From the NCBI GenBank assembly GCA_024220525.1, contig JAMYWO010000622.1, forward strand, positions 1 through 12,844: a stretch of 12,844 nucleotides of DNA, written 5' to 3'. A model generated the notes under the pieces. That model made no database searches. It was not told the DNA's origin and saw only the letters and a program-made list of their open reading frames with translations. The DNA comes from Cochliopodium minus. Lineage: Eukaryota; Discosea; Himatismenida; Cochliopodiidae. A program made the position numbers and the translations under genes. This document shows, piece by piece, positions 6,053 to 12,844 of the stretch; the stretch's first letter is position 1, and the number at the start of each line of letters is the position of its first letter.

Positions 6053-8069
6053 TTAATTGACATCATCAATAGAACCGGGTTGAACTTTGACATTGTCATT
6101 ATTGACAGTATCATTTTCGTACTCATGTACATTGTCAGTCTCTGTTTCGGTTTCGGTTTTGGTGTTTTTAGTTTCAGTGTTTTCTTTCAAAGTGTTTTCT
6201 TTGTTTTCGTTCTCGTTTCCTTGTTGTCCCATCAATCCTGCAAAAGGAGACACTTGTTCCTTTAACCATGGCTAAAACAAAAATTAGGAAATCAAACATA
6301 AAATTAAAAAATAAAAACAAAAATTATTGTTGAGAATAAAAATTTGGAATAAATGTAGACAACAGATGAAATAAAATACAAAAAAATAAAAAAATAAAAA
6401 AATAAAAAAATAAAAAAATAAAAAAATAAAAAAATAACTAAAAAATAAAAAAATTGAATAAAAATAAATAAATAATAATAAATAAAAATAAAAAAATAAA
6501 AATAAAAAAAATAAAAATTTAAAAAAATAAAACAATAAACAAAAAATAAAATAAAAAATAAAAAATAAAAAATAAAAATTAAAAAAATAAATAATAAAAA
6601 ATAATAAACAAATAATAAAAAAATAAAAAAATAAAAAATAAAAAAATAAAAATATAAAAAAATAAACAAAAACAAAAAATAAAAAATAAAAAATCAAATA
6701 ATTAAAATAAAAATAAGTTGAAAATTATCAAATAAAATAAATAATAGATGAAATAAAATAAAAAAATAAAAATAAAAGTAAAAAATAAAAAAATAAAAAA
6801 TAAAAAAATAAAAAAACAATTTACTCTTTTAGGAGCATCAGTTTGTTGCAAAATGTGGTGTTGAAAAGCAGGAATCTCCAAAAGAGCGAAAACAGACATG
6901 AAAGTCTGAAAGAAGAGGGGAGGAACAAAGTTCATGTAGAGATGAAGCCCAGCTGTCATCAAGATCCCAAACCCGTTTTGTTTGATCGTTCTATAAATGA
7001 ATTCTATGTCGTGCTCTTCTATTGTTATTTCTTTTTTTTCTTTTCTAAAAAAAAATTAATTATTTTAATCAATTTTAAATTTTTTTTTAAATTTTTAATT
7101 TTTTTAATTTTTTTATTTATTTAAAATTTTTTTTAATCATTTAATTTTTTTAATTTTTTACTTTTAAAATTTTTTTTGAAATTTTTATTGAAATTTTTAT
7201 TGAAATTTTTTTTTTAACTTCAAAAATTTAATTATATTTTTTTTTTTAATTTTATAATTTTTATTTAATTTTCTTTTCAAATCAAAAGTTTATTGAATAT
7301 GTGTCTCGAGGTATTTTTAACACAATAAAAAAAATTCATCTCTAAATTGGATATATCTAATTTACAATTTACAATTGATATTTACATACAGTGTATGGAA
7401 ATTCGGCTTAATTATGCAAATTATTTTTCCAAATGATTTTTTTTTATTTGATAGCATTATAAAGGAGAAGAGAAAAAATGTATATCAGGAGAGATATTTT
7501 CCTTAAAATGTTTCTGAAAAATAATTTTTGATGATAGCATTTGATTATCTGAATGAAACAAATTATATGAAAAATTAATAAACATGAATAGGAAAAGAAT
7601 TCATAGTTTTTAAGTATATATTTTGAGAATAATGGTATATAAATGAATTAGGTTCATTTATAAAATATTTATTTATATTCTATCCAATCCCATTTGATAT
7701 TAATTTTTATATACACGTCATTCTTGAATTTTTTGCTGGATTTATTAAAAAATATTACAACTGTCAAAATTTTATATCTGCAGATATAACAAAGTTGTAA
7801 TATTTGAATATGTCTATTTTTTTACTCAACAAAAAATATTTTTTTTTTGAATTTTATTTTTACGTATTGGGTTTATCCAGATCAGGGACAATTATTTTGG
7901 TTGTATTATGCTCCCTTTTGACCTTTAAATAGATCAAATAATAACTTCCAAACACGATGATGTTGCTGAGAAGATATAAAATTCTCAAAGCCCATAAATT
8001 ATAAGGATCAGAAAATTCAATATCCTTCATCATACCCAAAGCAGCAAAAGTGACCAATAAATTACCCAT
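6053..8069 (-). CDS. PHO88: PHO88/SND3-family ER membrane protein
   Basis: Three exons read on the minus strand: 8069-7864, 7044-6825 and 6271-6053, total 645 nt, 214 aa (yeast Pho88 is 188 aa). Exon 1 gives MGNLLVTFAALGMMKDIEF, then DPYNLWALRILYLL and a long hydrophobic stretch (about 27-50), matching the family's N-terminal RILY region. Exon 2 carries the EEHDIEFIYRTIKQ helix and a GLHLYMNFVPPLFFQ core like Pho88 HLYLKYTNPLFMQ. Exon 3 starts APKRPWLKE across the splice and then SPFAGLMGQQG, like KRPFKAPSLFGGMGQ. The C-terminus is a low-complexity N/E/T/K tail. In yeast this protein (Snd3) works at the ER in SRP-independent targeting of membrane proteins and was first linked to phosphate uptake. 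The start sits behind a run of 17 A. It shares its 5' region with the RanGAP gene. Recognition is from memory of the family. Confidence 0.85.
6274..6824 (-). repeat. Low-complexity second intron of the PHO88-like gene
   Basis: 551 nt running from donor gtaaat (first base 6824) to acceptor tttag (6272-6273 on the plus strand is ct). It is nearly all T/A with T on the sense strand. It includes six perfect tandem copies of TAAAAAAA (plus-strand reading) at 6387-6434. The long hydrophobic open frames here are by-products of T-rich sequence. Confidence 0.8.
7045..7863 (-). other. 819-nt first intron of the PHO88-like gene
   Basis: Donor gtaaaa after AAT AC (exon end 7864), acceptor tttttag before 7044. 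Its half next to exon 2 (7045-7280) is ordinary T/A simple sequence. The half next to exon 1 (about 7281-7860) has normal complexity and higher GC than the other introns, without a convincing ORF or terminal inverted repeats. It contains a nested palindrome at 7750-7805. Confidence 0.75.
7750..7805. repeat. Nested inverted repeat inside the PHO88 intron
   Basis: AAATATTACAACT (7750-7762) is perfectly complementary to AGTTGTAATATTT (7793-7805). Between them lies an 18-bp perfect palindrome, TTATATCTGCAGATATAA (7772-7789). The element could extrude as a cruciform in DNA or form a double hairpin in the pre-mRNA. Function is unknown. Confidence 0.75.
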
Positions 8070-8673
8070 TTTTTTTTTTTTTTTTTATTTCTCTGAATAC
8101 TTTTAAAAAATTCTGAAGTGAAATGTTCTCTTCTTCGAATTTTATTTTATTATCTTTCATTGTCAAGTAGCTCTTCATATCTTGTTTGCATGTCTTTGTG
8201 GAGAGGATTATAAAACGAGCCTGACATTTGTTTAGTAAAGTTTTCAAAAAAGAAAATCAAAAAAAAAAATTTACCAATAAATCATAGTTATGAGACCAAA
8301 GATTCAAAATTATTAAAAAGAGCAATCAAAACTTTAATTTTATTTACTTTCTAACTAATTATTTCATAAAAGATGCTTTTACAAAGTGTTAAAATCTCCA
8401 GATAAATTTAAATCTATTTTCGAAATAGTTTTAGTTTAAGAATTTTCCATTTCAATTGTTTTCCTTTTTATATCTTTTTGATTTAAATAATTTAATTTAA
8501 AGTTATAAAGTTAAAAAAAAAATACTTTGAAACAAAAAAGAAAAAGAAAAGAAGTTTTTGATTGAAATGAAAAAGGATGGAATAGTATTTCTTTGTGATA
8601 TAAAATTAAGCAAATAAAAAAATATATAAAAAAAAATAAAAAGGGAGGATATATAACTATTTGATCAAATTAC
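8070..8673. promoter_or_regulatory. Divergent 5' region between the PHO88-like and RanGAP genes
   Basis: 604 bp separate two genes transcribed away from each other, so both promoters should lie here. An uninterrupted run of 17 T on the plus strand (8070-8086) is a poly-A leader directly before the minus-strand start. A minus-strand open frame of 61 codons (8247-8062) overlaps that start in another frame. It has no recognisable motif and is more likely leader sequence. The half next to RanGAP is AT-rich with A-rich runs up to the start and a short hairpin CTATTT/AAATAG near 8413-8427. No defined promoter element can be assigned. Confidence 0.5.
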
Positions 8674-11233
8674 ATGTTTGCATTGGTAGGACAAAGAGAA
8701 AATTTGAATAAAGAAAGAACCATAGAATTATTAGCTCCATTGAAGAACGAGCCAACAAAATGGGAGAAAATAAAATTGAGTGGAAAGAGCTTTGATTTGG
8801 AGAGTGCTATCTATACATCTGAATTGCTTCCATCACTCACTAATTTAAAATCCGTCGATATCAGTGATATCATTGCAGGAAAACCTAAAGATGAGGCAAA
8901 TAAAATTTTGAAGGTGATTTGCGACTCATTGCAGGATAATAATAACATTGTTGATGTTGATATCAGCGATAATGCATTGGGAGAGAAAGGTATTGAATCT
9001 TGCGAAAGTTTATTGTCAAAGGTATCACATTTACAAAAAAAAATATAATTTATTTTGTGTGCACAAAAGCAATTGAAAATCAAAATTGATTTGATTAAAA
9101 AGAATAACAATCAACATTTATATTTTTTCATTTTTGATTGAAATCAATTTTTATAAATTCAAAATACTGAAATAATTAATTATATAAATACTGATTTAAT
9201 CAAAAAGGAAAAAAAATAATATAAGAATTTGTAAAGGATTATTTAATTTACAGTATGAACATTTATATTATAATACGTTTATATGAATTTTTTTACAAAC
9301 AAATTTAATTTTTTGGACATCTCCAAACATGATATCAAGAATAATATTTCAAAAAGGAGATATCTTGTCAAATTTTTATTAAATTTTATTAAATTTATTT
9401 TAAATTTTTTTTTTTTTTTGAGATTAAAATATCTTTAAATTAAAATGTGTAAAGATAAATTTAATTAAAATCTAATCCTTTCTTTATTTTAAAATTTTAA
9501 TTCTTTTGTCTCTTTATTTGTTTCATTTGTTAAATATTTTTTTTATCAAAATTTTTTTTTTTTAACAGACAGAAACAATAGAAACATTGATTTTAAACAA
9601 CGACGGATTATCACCAGCAGCAGCGAAAAGGTTGAAAGAAATAATGTTGAAAGGAGAAAAAAAGATTAATTTGAAAAAATTGCATTTCTTCAACAATTTG
9701 CTTAAAGACGGAGGCGCGGAGGAGATTTCGGAAATTATCGCCCAAAGTCCCTTCCTCTCCGATTTCCGCTTTTCCTCCACCCGAAGTGGTTTGGACGGCA
9801 TTTTGAAGCTTGTTGCTTCTTTGTCTTCTTCCGATTTGATTTCTTTGGATTTGAGTGATAACACTGCTGGAAGTGAAGAAGGTAAAAGAAAATTTCTTTT
9901 TTTTATATATTTTGTTTTTATTTATTTATTTTTATTTTTTATTATTTTTATTTTTTATTTATTTTATTCAATTAATTTTTAATTTAATTTTTTTTTTGTT
10001 TTTTATTTCATTTTAATATTCAAATAATTTATTTTATTTTCTACATGTAGAAATATTTTCATTTATTTTTATTTTATTTTATTTTTTTTAATATTTTTAA
10101 TCTTGTTTCATCTTTTAATAAACTTTAATTTATTTTTTTTTGTTTTTATTTTTAAAGAAATTTTTTATTTTTATTTTTTTTCAATTTTTTATTTATTTTT
10201 TATTTATTTTTTATTTATTTTTTATTTATTTTTTTTATTTATTTTTTTTGTTTTTATTTTTTTATTTATTTTTTATTTATTTTTTTTGAAAGGATCAATC
10301 AAATTGGCATCACTTTTAAAAGAACAAAAAAATCTTACAAAGTTGAACATAGCAGCGATGGGATTGACAGATGAGGGATTCCAAAGAGTCGCAGAGAGCG
10401 TTTCCCACCTTTCTTTCACCGATTTGGACTTTTCCTCCAATGAACTCTCCTCCAAGGGCATCAACAACCTCTTTTTGTCTTTAAAAAATTCTCTTTCCTC
10501 CCTCGTCAAATTAAATTTGGACGAGAATGATTTTGGTAACATCAAATTTTTCATTTTTTTATTTTTGAACATTATTTTTTTTTTAAAATTATTTTTTATT
10601 TAATTTTTCTTTGTTTTAAATTTTAATTTCTTTTATTAATTATTTTTGTTAATTATTTTTATTTAATTTTAATATTTTGAATGAGTAAATTTCAAATTTT
10701 AAATTATTTTGTTAATCATTTTTTATTTTATTATTTTTTTTAATTTTTACATTTTTTTTTTTCATCCCTTAAATATGTGAATTCTGTTTTTTAAATTTAT
10801 ATAATCACATTTATTTTAAATCTTTTGTTTTCATTTTAAATTATAAATCTTTTTTTCTTTTATTATTTGATTGATTTAATTTTTTTTTTTTAAAAAATAC
10901 TGACATTTTTAATTAATTTTTATTGTAGGAGAACACCCAAACAAATTTGTTTCATTCTGTGATTTCTTGAAGGAAAACGAGCTAAAGTCCCTCCAATTCC
11001 TCTCCCTCAAAGTCAACCAACTCAAAAAAGCCTCCGTCATCTCCCTCATCCAATCCCTCACCGACATCTCCACCCTCACCCACCTCGACCTCAACGAGAA
11101 CCTTCTCTCCCACTCTGATTTGGAAGACGTTGACCAAGTTTTGGGAAACAACAAAAACATCTTGCAGTCTATGGACGATTGCATTTCTGATGATGAGGAT
11201 GATGAGGATGATAACGACAAGAGTGATGATTGA
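8674..11233 (+). CDS. RANGAP: Ran GTPase-activating protein (RanGAP/Rna1 homologue)
   Basis: Four exons (8674-9021, 9569-9881, 10293-10535, 10929-11233) total 1209 nt, 402 aa (fission yeast Rna1 is 386 aa). RanGAP stimulates GTP hydrolysis by Ran on the cytoplasmic side, driving nuclear transport. It is a leucine-rich-repeat protein throughout: LRR strands such as VDVDISDNALG, LISLDLSDN, FTDLDFSSNELSSKG, LVKLNLDENDFG and LTHLDLNENLL are visible. The family signature SDI..G..KDE is at residues 64-74 (yeast SDIFTGRVKDE), with Lys70 where Rna1 has Arg74. LILNNDGLSP (123-132) matches the catalytic-Asn loop, with Asn127 at the Asn131 position. The C-terminus is the typical acidic tail (about 384-402, D/E-rich). 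There is no WPP domain of plants or SUMO-target domain of vertebrates. The start is set by an in-frame TGA at 8662. Exon 4 has a marked C-ending codon island. Confidence 0.88.
9022..9568 (+). other. First intron of RanGAP, with small palindromes
   Basis: 547 nt, donor gtatca and acceptor taacag. It is more complex than the later introns. It holds two 14-bp dyads built from the same 6-mer: AATCAAAATTGATT at 9078-9091 and TTGATTGAAATCAA at 9134-9147. No ORF or RNA gene was recognised. Confidence 0.65.
9882..10292 (+). repeat. T-rich second RanGAP intron with an 11-bp tandem repeat
   Basis: 411 nt of T-dominated simple sequence between donor gtaaaa and acceptor tgaaag. Four perfect copies of TTTTTTATTTA run from 10185 to 10228, with degenerate copies continuing to about 10285. 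Confidence 0.75.
10536..10928 (+). other. Third RanGAP intron
   Basis: 393 nt, donor gtaaca and acceptor attgtag. AT-rich, T-biased simple sequence; no other feature seen. Confidence 0.75.
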
Positions 11234-11407
11234 TTTTCTCCTCTTTCCTTTTCTTTCTTGATTTAATTTATTCCTTTTTTATTTTCTTTAATTTTTTTTT
11301 TCTTTTATTAAAAAATACTTTAAAAAAAAAAAATTCATTAATTATTAAAACTAATTCTGTTTTGTTTACTAACTTCTTTCTTAACTTTTCAAAAAAAATT
11401 TTATTCA
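11234..11407. terminator. Convergent 3' flanks of RanGAP and the TKL kinase gene
   Basis: 174 bp between facing stop codons. The RanGAP side opens with a T/C-rich stretch and then AT-rich DNA. No coding sequence. Both polyadenylation regions must lie here or overlap the neighbouring gene. Confidence 0.4.
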
Positions 11408-12673
11408 CTAAATCTGATCTTTTTTCAAATTTTCTAAATAATCAGTCAACAACATAAATATTTCGTTAAAACTAGGTCTTATTTTGGGATTGGCATCCCA
11501 ACAAACGCACATCAAGTTTTCATACTCTTTGTTAAGATTTAAAGGCAAAGGAGGACGAACACCATTTTCAACAACCTTTCGAAAAAAATAAATAAAATAA
11601 AACAAAAAAAAAATTATTTTTTACTTCTCTCAAAATTTCGTTTGGTTTTAAGTGATTATACGGAACTTCTCTAGCTACAATCTCCCACAAAATAATACCA
11701 AAAGAATAAACATCACTTTTCTCAGTGTAAGGAGAAAACTTGGATTCTGCTAGGAAGATTTCGGGGGCAGACCATCTGGGTGTTCCTACAATCGAAGTTA
11801 GGTGGTCTTTTTTCATTTCTGCAAGTCCAAAATCGCAAATTTTAACCCTCATGTCTCTTGTGACCAACAAATTCATCGATTTTAAATCTCTTTTTTATTT
11901 TTTTGAAATAATATTTATTTTTATTATGAAAAATTTTTTTATTTTTTAAATAATTAATTAAAATTATTTTTTTTATTTTTTATTTTTAAAATATTTTTAA
12001 TATTTTATTTTGTATTAAAATAATATTTTTTCTTTTTTTAAAATAATCAATTAAAATTATTTTTTTATTTTTTTATTTTTCTATTTGAAATTTTTTTTTA
12101 TTTTTTATTTTTAAATTTTTTGAAATAATATTTTATTTTTATTTGAAATATTTTAAAATATTTTTTTTTTTTTTTAACCTGTGAATGATTGGAGGATTTT
12201 TGGAGTGAAGATACCTCATACCACAGGCAATGTCCAAAGCAAATTCTATCTGTTTTTCCCACTCCAAAGCAATGGTGTTATCATACAATATATTAGCCAA
12301 AGTCCCGTTCTCCACATACTCCATCACTAAAAAAAATTTTTATAATAATTTTTATTTTATATTTTTTTTTAATAATTTAATTTTATTTATTTTAAATTTT
12401 TTATCATTATTTTTTTTTATTTTTTATTTTTTATTTTTTATAATTTAATTTTATTTGTTTTAAATTTTTTATCATTATTATTTTTATTTTTTATTTTTAT
12501 TTTATTTTAATTTATTATTATTTGTTTACCAATGTAATAGTTTGGATAGTCGATAGATGCACCATAAAATCTTACAACAGATTGGTGTCTCAAAGATGTC
12601 AGCATCCTTATTTCATCGAAAAAAGATTGGATTGATTCCTCTGTTTCCGAAGTCTTGTAATTTGAAGAAGACA
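11408..12673 (-). CDS. Tyrosine-kinase-like (TKL) protein kinase, C-terminal part
   Basis: Four minus-strand exons, 12673-12530, 12326-12179, 11889-11625 and 11575-11408, join in frame to about 240 residues ending in TAG. The order is that of a kinase domain: helix C region with the conserved Glu (FFDEIRML), LRHQSVVRFYGA, hinge VMEYVENGTL, catalytic loop HRDLKSMN split by an intron after HR, DFG, activation segment GTPRWSAPE, SDVYSFGIILWEI, VPYNHL, and the subdomain XI Arg in NPKIRPSF. HRDLKSxN and GTPRWxAPE point to the TKL group (Ser/Thr or dual-specific), abundant in amoebae. The Gly-rich loop and the VAIK lysine are upstream, outside the window, as is any N-terminal sensor domain, so substrate and regulation cannot be told. 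All visible catalytic residues are intact. Only 19 residues follow the RPSF motif, so the kinase domain is C-terminal. Confidence 0.91.
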
Positions 12674-12675
12674 CT

Positions 12676-12844
12676 AAACATAAAATAATTTTTTTATTTT
12701 TTTATTTTATTTTTTAATTATTTATTTTTTATTTTTTATTTAATTTTAATTGATTTATTTATTTAATTTTCTATTTTTTATTTTTTATTTTTTATTTTTT
12801 ATTTTTTATCTTTTATTTTTTATTTTTTATTTTTTATTTTTTAT
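12676..12844 (-). repeat. Low-complexity intron of the kinase gene at the window edge
   Basis: Begins (minus-strand sense) beyond the window and ends with acceptor AG at 12674-12675. It is almost pure T/A. From about 12773 to the end it is an array of the 7-mer TTTTTTA, about ten copies with one interruption near 12809. No coding sequence. Confidence 0.7.

Noticed and set aside
6080-6275. Plus-strand ORFs rich in F, V and S
   Set aside because: They are antisense shadows of the N/E/T-rich C-terminus of the PHO88-like protein.
6284-6697. Minus-strand ORFs of 123-137 codons, nearly all F, L, I and Y
   Set aside because: Products of the T-rich second PHO88 intron; no start context or motif, and they lie between two exons of one gene.
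7525-7552. C/D snoRNA-like boxes (TGATGA then CTGA) in the PHO88 intron
   Set aside because: The boxes are only about 20 nt apart, lack a terminal stem and lie on the strand opposite to transcription.
7293-7813. Direct repeat TTGAATATGT flanking about 500 bp, as in a mobile element insertion
   Set aside because: A 10-bp AT-rich repeat is expected by chance at this distance, and no terminal inverted repeats or ORF were found between the copies.
8811-9110. Minus-strand ORF of 99 codons
   Set aside because: Antisense shadow of RanGAP exon 1.
10909-11220. Minus-strand Ser-rich ORF of 103 codons
   Set aside because: Antisense shadow of RanGAP exon 4; its Ser run is the reverse of the acidic tail codons.

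Overview
The window reads as nuclear DNA of a very AT-rich, intron-dense, free-living amoeboid protist. All genes are broken into short exons by mostly 50-90 nt introns (some 250-820 nt) made largely of T/A simple sequence. Start codons follow A-rich leaders. TAA, TAG and TGA all end genes, so the standard code fits. The Ras proteins resemble the RasG type of social amoebae. A tandem Ras family beside kelch, RanGAP and tyrosine-kinase-like (TKL) genes would suit Amoebozoa or Anaeramoeba-like metamonads; that placement is inference. All gene models were assembled by hand from splice sites and reading frame, with no transcript support.

Layout: (1) 148-897, 3' part of a Ras gene (Ras-A); (2) 898-1396, a spacer holding a decayed Ras 3' end (about 1105-1302) and an inverted fragment of Ras intron 1 (about 1020-1095); (3) 1397-2587, complete Ras-B, 187 aa; (4) 2717-4960, a secreted six-kelch protein, 322 aa, with 13-nt and 10-nt microexons; (5) 5037-5970, complete Ras-C, 187 aa; (6) 8069-6053 on the minus strand, a PHO88/SND3-family ER protein, 214 aa, split by an 819-nt intron; (7) 8070-8673, divergent promoter region; (8) 8674-11233, a RanGAP (Rna1) homologue, 402 aa, with acidic tail; (9) 12673-11408 on the minus strand, C-terminal part of a TKL protein kinase running out of the window.

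The genes do not form one pathway. The Ras copies and the kinase are signalling genes, RanGAP serves nuclear transport, PHO88/SND3 serves ER protein targeting, and the kelch protein is predicted to be secreted. The coherent local story is birth and decay of a Ras cluster: intron positions are shared, introns have been lost differently, one copy is dead, and the two complete copies have lost the catalytic switch II glutamine (Pro in Ras-B, Ser in Ras-C). I found no tRNA, rRNA, CRISPR array or recognisable transposon, and no clear previously undescribed multi-gene system.
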